Assembly: GCF_013911755.1 (NCBI RefSeq)
Contig: NZ_JACESP010000006.1
Location: forward strand, 93,195 to 157,194
Source of the DNA: Sphingosinicella sp.
GTDB lineage: Bacteria; Pseudomonadota; Alphaproteobacteria; Sphingomonadales; Sphingomonadaceae
Length of the DNA stretch: 64,000 nt
Reading direction: 5' to 3'
Each line of letters begins with the position of its first letter. Position 1 is the first letter of the stretch. The notes beneath the pieces were generated by a model. It was not told the origin of the DNA. It searched no databases and was given only the letters and a program-made list of their open reading frames with translations. Both the position numbers and the translations under genes were made by a program. Shown one piece after another: positions 10,101 through 19,817 of this stretch.

Positions 10101-10718
10101 ATGAGTGAAGCGCTGAAGCTCGCGGCTGAAGCGCGCGACCGGGCAGGCAAGGGAGCCTCCCGTGCAATCCGTCGCGAAGGCCGCGTACCCGCCGTGATTT
10201 ACGGCAACAAGAAGGAACCCGTGCAGGTCCACGTCGAGGCGAAGGCCCTCGTGAAGCTGCTCCAGACCGGACACTTCCTCAGCTCCGTGGTCGAGCTGGA
10301 AGTTGGCGGCAAGACGGAGCGCACGCTCCCCCGCGATGTCCAGTTTCACCCGGTCACGGACCGTCCGATCCACGTCGACTTCCTGCGCCTGTCCAAGGAT
10401 GCGCGCGTCACGGTCGCGGTTCCGGTGCGCTTTACCGACGACGAAGAATCGCCCGGCATCAAGCGCGGCGGCGTTCTCAACATCGTCCGCCACGAAGTCG
10501 AGCTGGTCTGCCCCGCCGACGCGATCCCGGACGAGATCGTAGCCTCGCTGAAGGGTCTCGATGTGGGCGAGTCGCTGCACATCTCCGCCTTCAATCTGTC
10601 GGCAAACCTGAAGCCGGTGATCGACGACCGCGACTTCACCGTCGCCACGATCGTTGCGCCGTCGGCGCTGCGTTCGAGCGAGGATGCGGAAGCCGCCACC
10701 GAGGGCGAAGCGGCCTGA
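10101..10718 (+). CDS. rplY: 50S ribosomal protein L25 / general stress protein Ctc
   Basis: Long L25 (TL5/Ctc) form, 205 residues, which binds 5S rRNA in the central protuberance of the 50S subunit. The N-terminal L25 domain (residues 1 to about 95) contains [16 protein letters not shown] and [15 protein letters not shown]. The C-terminal beta domain (about 95-185) contains [19 protein letters not shown] and LHISAFNLS. It ends in an acidic Glu/Ala-rich tail. The ATG follows an AACGAATGGAGATATACAG leader with GGAG as ribosome site. An intrinsic terminator follows the stop, separating it partly from pth. Confidence 0.96.
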   Translation: MSEALKLAAEARDRAGKGASRAIRREGRVPAVIYGNKKEPVQVHVEAKALVKLLQTGHFLSSVVELEVGGKTERTLPRDVQFHPVTDRPIHVDFLRLSKDARVTVAVPVRFTDDEESPGIKRGGVLNIVRHEVELVCPADAIPDEIVASLKGLDVGESLHISAFNLSANLKPVIDDRDFTVATIVAPSALRSSEDAEAATEGEAA

Positions 10719-10725
10719 CCTTAAG

Positions 10726-10754
10726 ACGCCCGGCCTTTGCGCCGGGCGTTTCTT
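10726..10754 (+). terminator. Intrinsic terminator after rplY
   Basis: Stem ACGCCCGGC (10726-10734) and GCCGGGCGT (10741-10749) with a CTTTGC loop, followed by TTCTT. It lies 7 bases after the rplY stop and ends only 6 bases before the pth ATG. It therefore removes room for an upstream pth extension and for a normal Shine-Dalgarno site. Confidence 0.88.
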
Positions 10755-10760
10755 AACGCG

Positions 10761-11342
10761 ATGCAGCTGTTCGTCGGCCTCGGCAATCCGGGGAGCGACT
10801 ATGCGCTCCACCGGCACAACGTCGGCTTCATGGCTGCCGATGCGATCGCCGACGCCCACCGCTTCGGCCCATGGACGAGGAAGTTCAAGGGCCTGATCGC
10901 GGATGGCCGCATCGGCACCGAGCGTGTCCTGCTGCTGAAGCCGCAAACCTTCATGAACGACAGCGGCCGCAGCGTCGGCGAGGCAATGCGCTTCTACAAG
11001 CTTGAGCCTGACGACGTGACGGTGTTCTACGACGAGCTCGATCTCGCGCCGATGAAGGTGAAGGTGAAAACGGGCGGCGGCGCGGCGGGCCACAACGGCA
11101 TCCGCTCTATCGCCGCGCACATCGGCGAGGATTTCCGCCGCGTGCGGATCGGCATCGGTCACCCGGGCGAGAAGGCGCGGGTGACGGGATACGTGCTCGG
11201 CAACTATGCGAAGACGGAAATGGAACCGCTTGCGGACCTGCTCGGCGCCATCGCGCGCGAGGCGAAGTGGCTGGCGGCCGGCGACGATGCGCGCTTCATG
11301 AGCGACGTGGCGCTCGCCATGCAAACGAACGGAAAGGCCTGA
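10761..11342 (+). CDS. pth: Peptidyl-tRNA hydrolase
   Basis: Recycles peptidyl-tRNA released from stalled ribosomes; 193 residues, standard length. Family landmarks are [11 protein letters not shown] at the N-terminus, the catalytic His region [15 protein letters not shown] (about residues 19-33), [12 protein letters not shown] with the substrate-binding Asn, and [12 protein letters not shown]. The start at 10761 is chosen because the family begins [11 protein letters not shown] and because the upstream in-frame codons are part of the rplY terminator. No Shine-Dalgarno is visible, so translation may depend on read-through from rplY or on a leaderless message. Four bases separate it from ychF. 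Confidence 0.96.
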   Translation: MQLFVGLGNPGSDYALHRHNVGFMAADAIADAHRFGPWTRKFKGLIADGRIGTERVLLLKPQTFMNDSGRSVGEAMRFYKLEPDDVTVFYDELDLAPMKVKVKTGGGAAGHNGIRSIAAHIGEDFRRVRIGIGHPGEKARVTGYVLGNYAKTEMEPLADLLGAIAREAKWLAAGDDARFMSDVALAMQTNGKA

Positions 11343-11346
11343 TCTG

Positions 11347-12447
11347 ATGGGTTTCAAGTGCGGTATTGTGGGTCTGCCCAACGTCGGCAAGTCGACGCTG
11401 TTCAATGCGCTCACCGAAACGGCCGCCGCCGCCGCCGCGAACTTCCCGTTCTGCACGATCGAGCCCAACGTCGGGCAGGTGCCCGTCCCGGACCCCCGCC
11501 TCTACAAGCTCGCCGAGATCGCCGGATCGCAGAAGATCATCGAAACGCAGCTGGCGTTCGTCGACATCGCGGGCCTCGTGCGCGGCGCCTCGAAGGGCGA
11601 AGGGCTCGGCAACCAGTTTCTCGGCAACATCCGCGAGGTGGACGCGATCGTCCACGTGCTGCGCTGTTTCGAAAACGGCGACATCACACACGTCGACGGC
11701 CGCGTCGACCCCATTGCAGACGCAGAAACCGTCGAGACCGAGTTGATGCTCTCCGACATCGAGAGCCTTGAACGGCGCGTCCCCGCCCTCGTCAAGAAGG
11801 GGCAGGGCGGCGACAAGGAAGCGAAAATCGCCGGCGCCGTGCTCGGCCGCGCGCTCGAAGTGCTGCAGGAAGGCAGGCCCGCCCGCATGGTGGAGCCGAA
11901 GGACGAGGAGGAGGCTCGCGTTCTCGCGCAGGCGCAGCTTCTGACGGCGAAGCCCGTGCTTTACGTCTGCAATGTCGGCGAGGACGAAGCCGCGACCGGC
12001 AACGCGCTTTCGCAGGAGGTTGCCGCCAAGGCAAAGGCCGAGGGCGCTGCAAGCGTCGTCATCTCCGCGGCCATCGAAGCCGAGATCAGCCAGATGGATC
12101 CGGCCGACCGCCCCGATTTCCTCGCCGACCTCGGGCTCACCGAAACCGGTCTCGCGCGCGTGATCCGCGCCGGCTACGACCTGCTTCATCTTATCACCTT
12201 CTTCACCGTCGGCCCCAAGGAAGCCCGCGCCTGGACCGTCGAAAAGGGCGCCACCGCCCCCAACGCGGCCGGCGTCATCCACACCGATTTCGAAAAAGGC
12301 TTCATCCGCGCGGAAACCATCGCCTACGATGACTTCGTAAACTTGGGCGGCGAACAAGGCGCGAAGGAAGCGGGCAAGCTCCGCCTCGAAGGCAAGGAGT
12401 ATCTGGTGAAGGACGGCGACGTCCTCCACTTCCGCTTCAACGTCTAG
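11347..12447 (+). CDS. ychF: Redox-regulated ATPase/GTPase YchF (Obg family)
   Basis: Obg-family P-loop NTPase that binds ribosomes and prefers ATP; 366 residues. The G1 motif is GLPNVGKST (residues 7-15), and G3 is [20 protein letters not shown]. The specificity motif is NVGE rather than NKxD, which is the mark of YchF and explains its ATP preference. A C-terminal TGS domain includes [20 protein letters not shown] and ends LHFRFNV. It starts four bases after the pth stop; the pth-ychF pairing is common across bacteria. Confidence 0.97.
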   Translation: MGFKCGIVGLPNVGKSTLFNALTETAAAAAANFPFCTIEPNVGQVPVPDPRLYKLAEIAGSQKIIETQLAFVDIAGLVRGASKGEGLGNQFLGNIREVDAIVHVLRCFENGDITHVDGRVDPIADAETVETELMLSDIESLERRVPALVKKGQGGDKEAKIAGAVLGRALEVLQEGRPARMVEPKDEEEARVLAQAQLLTAKPVLYVCNVGEDEAATGNALSQEVAAKAKAEGAASVVISAAIEAEISQMDPADRPDFLADLGLTETGLARVIRAGYDLLHLITFFTVGPKEARAWTVEKGATAPNAAGVIHTDFEKGFIRAETIAYDDFVNLGGEQGAKEAGKLRLEGKEYLVKDGDVLHFRFNV

Positions 12448-12481
12448 TCATCGGCCGGTCACGGGAACAAAGGAGATGCAC

Positions 12482-13729
12482 ATGATGCAAAATCACCTCC
12501 GCACCCTGTTCGCCGCGCTCTCCGTCCTCATCCTCTCCGCCTGCGCGGGCACGCAGCCTCCCGCCACGACGATTGCCGCAGAAGCGCGCGCGCCCGTCAC
12601 GATCCTCATCTCCATCGACGGGCTGCGGCCCGACTATCTGGATCGCGGCGTCTCCCCCAACATCAACGCGCTCGCGGCTTCCGGCGTGAAGGCGTTGATG
12701 CGCCCGTCGTTCCCCTCGCTCACCTTTCCGAACCACCACAGCGTCGTCACCGGGCTGCGTCCGGACCGGCACGGCATCGTCGACAACACGATGGTCGATC
12801 CGCGCCGTCCCGAGGTGCGCTTCACGCTTGGCGACGCGCGACAATCGCTCGACCCATTCTGGTGGGATGAGGCCGAGCCGATCTGGGTGACCGCCGAGAA
12901 AGCGGGTGTGCGCACCGGCACGATGTTCTGGCCGGGCTCGGAAGTCGCCATCCACGGCACGCGCCCGCAGGACTGGCTGCGCTACGACAAGGCGGTGAGC
13001 GGCACGCAGCGCATAAACACCGTGCTCGACTGGATGCGCCGCCCGCCGGCGATCCGCCCGCGCTTCGTCACGCTCTATTTCGACACGGTGGACACCGTGG
13101 GCCATGAGCTCGGACCCGACGCACCCGAAACCACCACCGCGCTCGCCGAGGTCGACCGGCTCATCGGCGATCTCGTCGCGGGGCTCAACGCGATCGGGCA
13201 ACCGGCAAACGTCGTGCTCGTCTCCGACCACGGCATGGGCGCCACTGCCGACGATCGCGTCATCCGCATCGACCGCATGATCGCGCCGGATGTCGGCACC
13301 GTCGTCACCGAAGGGCCGCTCTCCGGCGTCAATGCCCTGCCCGGCAAGGACAGCGACGTTGCCGCTGCGCTGCTCGCCCCGCACGACCATATGCAGTGCT
13401 GGCGCAAGGGTGCGTTCCCTGCGCGTTTCGCCTACGGCAAAAACCCGCGTGTTCCGGAATTCCTGTGTCTCGCGGCACGCGGCTGGGCAATCCAGGCGCG
13501 CGACCGCGAATCTATCCTGAAGGGTATGCACGGCTACGATCCGGCAGAGCCCGACATGGCGGCAGTGTTCATCGCGGCCGGCCCCGGGATCGCGAGCGGC
13601 GCCGCGCTCCCGGTCTTCGACAACGTCGACGTTTATCCGCTGCTCACCCGCCTTGTCGGCATCACGCCGGTATCCGCCATTGATGGCCGCGCCGAGACAC
13701 TGGCGCCCGTGCTGCGGCCAGCGAACTAA
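12482..13729 (+). CDS. Nucleotide pyrophosphatase/phosphodiesterase (NPP) family lipoprotein
   Basis: Alkaline-phosphatase-superfamily enzyme of about 415 residues, predicted to hydrolyse phosphodiester or pyrophosphate bonds in the periplasm. The N-terminus is a lipoprotein signal with lipobox LSAC. The metal and nucleophile regions are visible: ISIDGLRPDYLD, SFPSLTFPNHHSVVTGLRPDRHGI (Thr of LTF as nucleophile), YFDTVDTVGHELGPD, LVSDHGMGAT and MHGYDPAEPDMAAVFIAAGP. The AAAGGAG site sits directly against the first ATG (12476), so 12482 (spacing 6) or 12485 is preferred. It follows ychF by 34 bases and may be co-transcribed. Substrate is not inferable. Confidence 0.92.
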   Translation: MMQNHLRTLFAALSVLILSACAGTQPPATTIAAEARAPVTILISIDGLRPDYLDRGVSPNINALAASGVKALMRPSFPSLTFPNHHSVVTGLRPDRHGIVDNTMVDPRRPEVRFTLGDARQSLDPFWWDEAEPIWVTAEKAGVRTGTMFWPGSEVAIHGTRPQDWLRYDKAVSGTQRINTVLDWMRRPPAIRPRFVTLYFDTVDTVGHELGPDAPETTTALAEVDRLIGDLVAGLNAIGQPANVVLVSDHGMGATADDRVIRIDRMIAPDVGTVVTEGPLSGVNALPGKDSDVAAALLAPHDHMQCWRKGAFPARFAYGKNPRVPEFLCLAARGWAIQARDRESILKGMHGYDPAEPDMAAVFIAAGPGIASGAALPVFDNVDVYPLLTRLVGITPVSAIDGRAETLAPVLRPAN

Positions 13730-13770
13730 ACCCCTCCAAAGTGTGAATTTGCCGGAAGGACGTGCGCGTT

Positions 13771-14229
13771 ATGACGGATGCCGTGAAATATCTTGAAGAC
13801 ATGAACGTCGGCGATCGCGCCGCCTTTGGCAGCTATCCGGTGACGCGTGAGGCCGTGATCGACTTCGCCTCGAAGTTCGATCCGCAGCCTTTCCATCTCG
13901 ACGACGCTGCTGCCGCGAAAACACACTTCGGGCGTCTTTCCGCGAGCGGCTGGCATACGTGCGCGATGACGATGCGCATGATGGTGGAAAACCTCACCGT
14001 CGGCGGTCACGCCGGACTTGGCTCGCCGGGCGTTGACGAGATCCGCTGGCTGACACCCGTCTACCCGGGCGACACGCTGCGCGTCGAAACCATCGTCACC
14101 GAAGTGCGCCCCTCGCGCAGCAAGCCCGATATCGGATCGGTGCACAGCGACATCACCGTGTTCAACCAGAACGACAGGCCTGTAATGACGATGAAGTCGA
14201 TCGGGCTCGTGCGGCGGCGGCCCGCGTAA
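13771..14229 (+). CDS. MaoC-like hot-dog fold dehydratase
   Basis: A 152-residue MaoC-type protein. The hydratase-2 motif is present as the SKFDPQPFHLDDAAAAKTHFG block (residues about 31-51, with the Asp and His expected in the active site), followed by LSASGWHTCAMTMRMMV and SPGVDEIRWLTPVYPGDTLRV. Family members hydrate enoyl-CoA thioesters or act in beta-oxidation-like pathways. The GGAAGGA ribosome site at 13754-13760 is 10 bases before the ATG at 13771 and too close to the upstream GTG, which decides the start. There are no partner genes nearby. Confidence 0.88.
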   Translation: MTDAVKYLEDMNVGDRAAFGSYPVTREAVIDFASKFDPQPFHLDDAAAAKTHFGRLSASGWHTCAMTMRMMVENLTVGGHAGLGSPGVDEIRWLTPVYPGDTLRVETIVTEVRPSRSKPDIGSVHSDITVFNQNDRPVMTMKSIGLVRRRPA

Positions 14230-14233
14230 AGGC

Positions 14234-14773
14234 CTAATGCCCCGCGAACGCCATCAGCGTCACGGGCTCCACGCCGGCCGCACGTAGCCTGTCCGCGCCG
14301 CCGAGATCGGGTAGATCGATCGCGAATGCCGCCTGCGCAACGACGCCGCCTGCACGGCGGATGAGTTCAGCCCCCGCGATAGCGGTGCCGCCGGTCGCGA
14401 TCAGATCATCGACAAGCAGCACGCGTGCGCCCGGCGCGCACGCATCGGCGTGCATCTCCACCCGGTCCTCGCCGTACTCAAGCGCGTAATTGACGCCGAT
14501 CACCGTGCCCGGAAGTTTGTTGCGCTTGCGGATGAGCAGCACACCAGCGGCCAAACGCGGCGCGAGCGCGGCCGCGAACACGAACCCGCGCGCCTCGATG
14601 CCGGCGATGAGATCGAAGGGTCCCGCCACCGCCTCCGCCATCCGATCGATCGTTGCCGCAAAGCCCGCTGGGTCGAGCAGCAGCGTGGTGATGTCGCGGA
14701 ACAGGATGCCGGGCTTCGGATGATCGGGAATCGTACGGACGAGCGCACGAAGGTCTGCGTTCCGCTCGCTCAC
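14234..14773 (-). CDS. apt: Adenine phosphoribosyltransferase
   Basis: Converts adenine and PRPP to AMP; 179 residues, standard length. The start begins VRTIPDHPKPGILFRDITTL after a short leader, and the PRPP-binding signature VLLVDDLIATGGTA is clear. The GTG at 14773 overlaps the mtaP TGA (GTGA), giving translational coupling. An open frame extends farther upstream to 14902, but that stretch is mtaP read out of frame. Coupling to MTA phosphorylase makes sense: MtaP releases adenine, which Apt salvages directly. Confidence 0.95.
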   Translation of the reverse strand: MSERNADLRALVRTIPDHPKPGILFRDITTLLLDPAGFAATIDRMAEAVAGPFDLIAGIEARGFVFAAALAPRLAAGVLLIRKRNKLPGTVIGVNYALEYGEDRVEMHADACAPGARVLLVDDLIATGGTAIAGAELIRRAGGVVAQAAFAIDLPDLGGADRLRAAGVEPVTLMAFAGH

Positions 14774-15636
14774 TTCAGCACGCGTCCCGCCACGCCGCGT
14801 AGCTTTTCCACCACTGGCGCCGGCCAGAGCGCCGGATCGGTGATGATGGCATGATCCAGCGCACGGTCGCAGCCCTGCGAACACGCAGCAGACGGCGCCC
14901 ACGCCGCTGCGACTGCCGCGACGAGCGCGCGAGCGTTGGCGCTGTTGCCGTGCATCACTTCAAGAATGTCGGCAACATTCGCGCCTTCCTCGGCCGGGCG
15001 CCAGCTGTCGTAATCCGTCACCATCGCGACGCTCGCGTAGCAAAGCTCCGCCTCGCGCGCGAGCGCGGCCTCCGGCATGTTCGTCATGCCGATCACGTCG
15101 AAGCCCGCCGCCACGTAGGCGCGCGATTCGGCGCGCGTGGAGAACTGCGGGCCTTCCATCGCAAGGTAGGTGCCGCCCGAAACGAACGGGATGCCGAGCG
15201 CCTTCGCTGCTTCCGCGACCCGCGCGCCGAGCGGATTGCAGACGGGATCGGCAAGGCTGACATGCGCGACGATGCCATCGCCGAAGAAGGACTTCACCCG
15301 CCCGCGCGTCCGGTCGACGAACTGGTCGACGAGCACGAACGTGCCGGGGCTGAGCGCTTCCTTGAACGAGCCGCAGGCCGATAGCGACAGCACATGCGTG
15401 CAGCCCGCCGCCTTCAGCGCGGCTATGTTGGCGCGGTAGGGAACCTCCGACGGCGTCAGCCGGTGGCCGCGGCCGTGGCGGGGCAGGAAGACGAGGTCCG
15501 CCCGCCCGAGGCGCCCGAACAGCAGTTCATCGGACGGCGCACCGAAGGGCGTATCGACGGCGCGCCATGCGACATCAGTGAGCGCACCCAGGGCATAGAG
15601 CCCGCTGCCGCCGATGATGCCGAGCTTGCCCCCCAT
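14770..15636 (-). CDS. mtaP: S-methyl-5'-thioadenosine phosphorylase
   Basis: Phosphorolyses methylthioadenosine, a by-product of polyamine synthesis and other SAM-consuming reactions, to adenine and 5-methylthioribose-1-phosphate. Its 288 residues show the trimeric PNP/MTAP fold landmarks: IIGGSGLY, the phosphate-binding PRHGRGHRLTPSEVPYRAN, FVDRTRGR, YLAMEGPQFSTRAESR, GMTNMPEAALAREAELCYAS and TDYDSW. It lies 15 bases after petC on the same strand and overlaps apt, so the bc1 operon probably reads into this salvage pair. An MTI-type specificity cannot be excluded from sequence alone, but apt coupling favours MTA. Confidence 0.93.
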   Translation of the reverse strand: MGGKLGIIGGSGLYALGALTDVAWRAVDTPFGAPSDELLFGRLGRADLVFLPRHGRGHRLTPSEVPYRANIAALKAAGCTHVLSLSACGSFKEALSPGTFVLVDQFVDRTRGRVKSFFGDGIVAHVSLADPVCNPLGARVAEAAKALGIPFVSGGTYLAMEGPQFSTRAESRAYVAAGFDVIGMTNMPEAALAREAELCYASVAMVTDYDSWRPAEEGANVADILEVMHGNSANARALVAAVAAAWAPSAACSQGCDRALDHAIITDPALWPAPVVEKLRGVAGRVLK

Positions 15637-15651
15637 CGCCCGGTGCCGGGC

Positions 15652-16485
15652 CTAGTGCTTGATGCCCGCCCAGACCCTGCGATAGCTGAGATAGGCCAGC
15701 GTCGTCAGGATCAGCAGGAAGGCGAGCACGCCCAGACCGGCGCGCTTGCGCGATTCCATCTTGGGCTCAGCCGCCCAGGTGAGGAATGCCGCGACGTCCT
15801 GCGCCATCTGGTCGACGGTCGGTTCGGGCTGGCCTTCGGCATACGTCACCTGGCCCGCACTGAGCGGCGGCGCCATCGCGATCGCGAGGCTGTGGAAATA
15901 CGGGTTGTAGTGAAGCGGCGCTTCGGGGCGGCGGTCCGCCGGGAAGTTCGCCGGAACGTCCGCATAACCGCTGATGAGCGAGTAGACGTAGTTCGAACCG
16001 TCGTGGCGCGCCTTAGTGATGAGCGAAAGATCGGGCGGCAGCGCGTTGTTGTTCGCGGCGCGCGCGGCGATCTCGTTCGCATAGACGAGCGGAATCCTGT
16101 CCGACGCGATGGCGGGGCGCGTCGCCGCTTCACCCGTCTCGGAATTGATCGTCGGAACCTCGACCGCCCAGTTCTTGGCGATCGCCTTCACCTCGGGTTC
16201 GGAGAAACCGATCTCAGTGAGATTGCGGAAGGCGATGCGGTTCAGGCTGTGGCAGGAGGAGCAGACCTCCTTGTAGACCTGAAAGCCGCGCTGCAGCTGC
16301 ACGCGGTCGTAGCCGCCGAACACGCCGAGCCCGATCGGGCCGTCCCACGACCAGTGCACCTGCTTGGGGTGCTCGTGGAAGGCGAGCGTCGGATCGACCT
16401 CCGTGGCTTCACGGGGTGCGAGCGCCGCGAACAGCAGGACCACGCAGAAAACGGCGCCGATGGCGATTCCGAAAAGACGAACCAT
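15652..16485 (-). CDS. petC: Cytochrome c1, bc1 complex
   Basis: Membrane-anchored c-type cytochrome of complex III, 277 residues. There is an N-terminal hydrophobic segment (3-23), the haem motif CSSCH at residues 75-79, the axial Met in AMAPPL near residue 204, and a C-terminal membrane anchor (AGLGVLAFLLILTTLAYL) that fixes it in the inner membrane with the haem in the periplasm. It passes electrons from the Rieske protein to cytochrome c or the terminal oxidase. Third gene of petABC, 13 bases after petB. Confidence 0.96.
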   Translation of the reverse strand: MVRLFGIAIGAVFCVVLLFAALAPREATEVDPTLAFHEHPKQVHWSWDGPIGLGVFGGYDRVQLQRGFQVYKEVCSSCHSLNRIAFRNLTEIGFSEPEVKAIAKNWAVEVPTINSETGEAATRPAIASDRIPLVYANEIAARAANNNALPPDLSLITKARHDGSNYVYSLISGYADVPANFPADRRPEAPLHYNPYFHSLAIAMAPPLSAGQVTYAEGQPEPTVDQMAQDVAAFLTWAAEPKMESRKRAGLGVLAFLLILTTLAYLSYRRVWAGIKH

Positions 16486-16498
16486 GACGTCGTGTCCC

Positions 16499-17788
16499 TT
16501 ATTCGGCCGGCTGCGCCGCCGCCGTGGCGGGCGCGGGTTCAGACTTGCCGAGTACGGCTTCGGCGATCGAGTTGGGCAGCGGGAGCGGCCGCTCGATGCG
16601 CGAGACGATCGGCAGGATGATGAGGAAGTGCGCGAAGTAATACATCGACGCGATCTGGCTGATCCGCACCCACGGCTCTTCGGCCGGCTTGCCGCCGCAG
16701 ATGCCGAGGATCAGCAGGTCGAGCATCAGCACCCAGAACAGCTGCTTCGAGACCGGCTTGAAGCGGTTCGACTTGACGTTTGAACCATCGAGCCATGGCA
16801 GGAAGAACAGCAGCAGGATCGCCGCGAACATCGCGAGCACGCCCCAGAGCTTCGCCGGCAGGATGAAGTCGATCGTGAAGGCGCGCAGGATCGCGTAGAA
16901 CGGCCAGAAGTACCATTCGGGAACGATGTGCGCCGGGGTCGAGATCGGGTTCGCCGGAATGTAGTTGTCCGGGTGGCCGAGATAGTTCGGCAGGAAGAAC
17001 ACGAACACCGAGAAGATGATCAGGTAGACGCACGCGCCGAACAGATCCTTCGCGGTGAAATACGGGTGGAACGGCAGCGTATCGGCCGGGCCTTTCACGT
17101 CGATGCCGGTCGGGTTGTTCGAACCCGGAATGTGCAGCGACCAGATCTTCAGGATGACGACGCCCGCGATCACGAACGGCAGCAGGTAGTGCAGGCTGAA
17201 GAAGCGGTTGAGCGTGGCGTTATCGACCGCGAAACCGCCGAGCAGCAGCGTCACGATGCTGTCCCCAACCACCGGAATGGCCGAGAACAGGTTGGTGATG
17301 ACGGTCGCGCCCCAGAAGCTCATCTGACCCCACGGGAGCACGTAGCCCATGAAACCCGTGGCCATCATGAGCAGCAGGATAACAACGCCGAGCATCCACA
17401 CGAGCTCGCGCGGCGCCTTGTAGCTGCCGTAGTAGAGCCCGCGGAAGATGTGGATGTAGACCACGATGAAGAAGAAGCTCGCGCCGTTGGCGTGCGCGTA
17501 GCGCAGCAGCCAGCCGTAGTTCACGTCGCGCATGATGTGCTCGACCGAATCAAAAGCGACGAGCGTGTTCGCGCCGAAGTGCATGGCGAGCACGATGCCA
17601 GTGACGATCTGGATCAGCAGCGCGAGGCCGGACAGGACGCCGAAGTTCCACAAGTAGTTGATGTTGCGCGGCACCGGATAGCCTGCGCCCACGCTGTTGT
17701 AGACGAGACGTGGCAGCGGCAGGCGCGAATCCAGCCACTGCATGAACGGGTTCTTCGGCTGATAGTGGTTTGCCCAGGGAAAGCTCAT
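16499..17788 (-). CDS. petB: Cytochrome b, bc1 complex
   Basis: Polytopic subunit of complex III (429 residues, eight transmembrane helices expected) that holds haems bL and bH and the Qo and Qi sites. Visible landmarks are [16 protein letters not shown] and [12 protein letters not shown] with haem-ligand histidines, a second His pair around FSLHYLLPF and [12 protein letters not shown], and the Qo-site [13 protein letters not shown] motif. Gene order petA-petB-petC with gaps of 6 and 13 bases is a standard alphaproteobacterial fbc operon. Confidence 0.98.
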   Translation of the reverse strand: MSFPWANHYQPKNPFMQWLDSRLPLPRLVYNSVGAGYPVPRNINYLWNFGVLSGLALLIQIVTGIVLAMHFGANTLVAFDSVEHIMRDVNYGWLLRYAHANGASFFFIVVYIHIFRGLYYGSYKAPRELVWMLGVVILLLMMATGFMGYVLPWGQMSFWGATVITNLFSAIPVVGDSIVTLLLGGFAVDNATLNRFFSLHYLLPFVIAGVVILKIWSLHIPGSNNPTGIDVKGPADTLPFHPYFTAKDLFGACVYLIIFSVFVFFLPNYLGHPDNYIPANPISTPAHIVPEWYFWPFYAILRAFTIDFILPAKLWGVLAMFAAILLLFFLPWLDGSNVKSNRFKPVSKQLFWVLMLDLLILGICGGKPAEEPWVRISQIASMYYFAHFLIILPIVSRIERPLPLPNSIAEAVLGKSEPAPATAAAQPAE

Positions 17789-17794
17789 CGCCGT

Positions 17795-18358
17795 TTATCC
17801 AATCTGAACGCGCGTGTCGGACGTGAAGGCGTACTCAGGCACTTCGAGGTTCTTCGGTGCCGGGCCTTTGCGGATACGCGCCGCGGTGTCGTAGTGCGAA
17901 CCGTGGCAAGGGCAGAAGTAGCCGCCGTAGTCGCCGCGATTCTCGCCTTCCGCGGCGCCGAGCGGCACGCAGCCGAGGTGGGTGCAGACGCCGAGCGTGA
18001 TCAGCCAGTTCGCCTTGCCTTCCTTGGTGCGCTCCGCAAGCGTCTGCGGGTCGCGCAGGTCCGAAACCGGCACCTTGTTGGCTTCGGCGATCTCCGCGGG
18101 CGTCAGGTTGCGCACGAACACCGGCTTGCCGCGCCAGTTGACCTTGATGGCCTGCCCGACCGCGACCGGCGCGAGATCAACCTCGATCGAGGCGAGCGCC
18201 AGCACGTCGGCGGACGGGTTCATCTGGTCCACGAGCGGCCAGGCGGCCGCCGCAGCGCCAACGCCGACAAAAGCGCCCGTTGCCACATGGATGAAGTCGC
18301 GGCGGCGCACGCCTTCATCGGTGATCGGATGACCGGTGGTGTCTTCGACTGTCGTCAT
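17795..18358 (-). CDS. petA: Rieske iron-sulfur protein, bc1 complex
   Basis: The 2Fe-2S subunit of ubiquinol-cytochrome c reductase, 187 residues. The cluster ligands are in CTHLGC (residues 125-130) and CPCHGSH (149-155). A Tat-type segment VRRRDFIHVATGAFVGVGAAA near the N-terminus serves as export signal and membrane anchor. It is first in the operon petA-petB-petC-mtaP-apt. About 25 bases upstream of the ATG an inverted repeat (TTCGGGC/GCCCGAA, 18384-18404) lies in the divergent promoter region shared with trmL; its role is unknown. Confidence 0.97.
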   Translation of the reverse strand: MTTVEDTTGHPITDEGVRRRDFIHVATGAFVGVGAAAAAWPLVDQMNPSADVLALASIEVDLAPVAVGQAIKVNWRGKPVFVRNLTPAEIAEANKVPVSDLRDPQTLAERTKEGKANWLITLGVCTHLGCVPLGAAEGENRGDYGGYFCPCHGSHYDTAARIRKGPAPKNLEVPEYAFTSDTRVQIG

Positions 18359-18516
18359 TCACTAACCCCGCGAGCGGGAGATATTCGGGCAGGCTCCGCC
18401 CGAACGCCCCCTTAGGTTCGATGCTTGGGCGCCTGATAGCCGCCGACACCCCTTGGCCGCAATGGGCAAAATTGGCGCATTGCTGTGGAAGCATGGCTGG
18501 GCTAGCGCAATGCGCC

Positions 18517-18966
18517 ATGCGCATCGCCCTTTTCCAGCCCGATCTGCCGCCCAACGTCGGCACGCTGGTGCGGATGGGCGCGTGTCTCGGCCTTCCCGTG
18601 GATATCATACGTCCCTGCGGCTTTCCGCTGGGACGTGAGGCGCTTCGCCGCAGTGCGATGGACTATTTCGAGCACGCCGACATCCACATCCATGCCGATT
18701 GGGCCGCATTTCAGGACAGCGTGCCCGGCCGCCGCGTTCTGCTGACAACCAAGGCGTCTGTACCGTACACGGACGCGCGCTACGTCCCGGACGATGTGCT
18801 GGTGGTGGGGCAGGAATCGGTGGGCGCACCCGATTTCGTGCATGATGCCGCCGCGCTTCGTGTCCGTATCCCGATGAAGCCCGGCCTCCGCTCGCTGAAC
18901 GTGGCGCTCGCCGCCGCGATGGTGGCGGGAGAGGCCCTCAGACAGACAGGATTTTCTCCGCAATGA
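18517..18966 (+). CDS. trmL: tRNA (cytidine/uridine-34-2'-O)-methyltransferase TrmL
   Basis: SPOUT-class methyltransferase of 149 residues that 2'-O-methylates the wobble nucleotide of tRNA-Leu. The family start [20 protein letters not shown] is present, then [30 protein letters not shown] and [18 protein letters not shown], which contribute to the knotted SAM site. An upstream in-frame ATG at 18493 exists, but homologues begin at MRIAL. Its TGA overlaps the hemF ATG (ATGA at 18963), so the two genes are coupled. Confidence 0.9.
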   Translation: MRIALFQPDLPPNVGTLVRMGACLGLPVDIIRPCGFPLGREALRRSAMDYFEHADIHIHADWAAFQDSVPGRRVLLTTKASVPYTDARYVPDDVLVVGQESVGAPDFVHDAAALRVRIPMKPGLRSLNVALAAAMVAGEALRQTGFSPQ

Positions 18967-19817
18967 CGAGTTTCGACGCCCGCCAGACCGCCGCCGCCGA
19001 CTGGTTCCGGACCCTTCGCGACCGTATCTGCGCCGCCTTCGAAGCACTTGAGGACGATCTCGGCGGCGACGCCGCGCCTGGCCGATTCGAACGCAAGAGC
19101 TGGGACCGCGCGGATCATTCAGGCGCGCCCGGAGGCGGAGGCACCATGTCGGTGATGAAGGGCCGCGTGTTCGAAAAGGTCGGGGTCAACATCTCCACCG
19201 TCCACGGCGCGTTCGATCCCGAGTTCGCCAAAACGATCCCCGGCGCGGCGGAAGACCCGCGCTTTTTTGCCACAGGCATCAGCCTCGTCGCGCACATGGT
19301 GAACCCGCATGTGCCCGCCGTTCACATGAACACGCGCTATCTCGTCACAACGAAAGCCTGGTTCGGCGGCGGGGCGGACCTCAACCCGCCGATTCCCGTG
19401 GAAGCGGACACCGCCGACTGGCACGCCGCCTTCAAGGCCTGCTGCGACCGGCACGACCCCGAATACTTCCCGCGCTTCAAGGCGTGGTGCGACGAGTATT
19501 TCTTCATCAAGCACCGGAACGTGGCGCGCGGGCAGGGTGGCATCTTCTACGACCAGCTGGCGAGCGGCGATTGGGACGCGGACTTCGCCTTCACGCGCGA
19601 CGTGGGCGAGACGTTCCTGAGCGCCTACCCAGCGCTTGTCCGCCGCCACATGCATGACAACTGGACGGCGGAAGACCGCGCGCGGCAGCTCGCCTACCGG
19701 GGGCTCTACACGGAGTTCAACCTCGTCTACGACCGCGGCACGCTGTTCGGCCTCAAGACCGGCGGCAACATCGACGCGATCCTGATGAGCCTGCCGCCGG
19801 TGGCTACCTGGAGCTAA
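18963..19817 (+). CDS. hemF: Oxygen-dependent coproporphyrinogen III oxidase
   Basis: Oxidatively decarboxylates coproporphyrinogen III to protoporphyrinogen IX using O2, in the cytoplasm; 284 residues. Typical family blocks are visible: [20 protein letters not shown] near residue 50, [44 protein letters not shown], and a C-terminal [21 protein letters not shown]. It is coupled to trmL and ends in a 4-base tail-to-tail overlap with the downstream membrane-protein gene. The aerobic enzyme fits a strictly respiring sphingomonad. Confidence 0.96.
   Translation: MTSFDARQTAAADWFRTLRDRICAAFEALEDDLGGDAAPGRFERKSWDRADHSGAPGGGGTMSVMKGRVFEKVGVNISTVHGAFDPEFAKTIPGAAEDPRFFATGISLVAHMVNPHVPAVHMNTRYLVTTKAWFGGGADLNPPIPVEADTADWHAAFKACCDRHDPEYFPRFKAWCDEYFFIKHRNVARGQGGIFYDQLASGDWDADFAFTRDVGETFLSAYPALVRRHMHDNWTAEDRARQLAYRGLYTEFNLVYDRGTLFGLKTGGNIDAILMSLPPVATWS

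Noticed and set aside
14774-14902. N-terminal extension of apt
   Set aside because: The bases are mtaP read in another frame, and the family start is at the GTG that overlaps the mtaP stop.
16928-18415. 495-codon frame opposite petB/petA
   Set aside because: Composition is His/Arg/Glu-rich with no fold; petA and petB are certain on the other strand.
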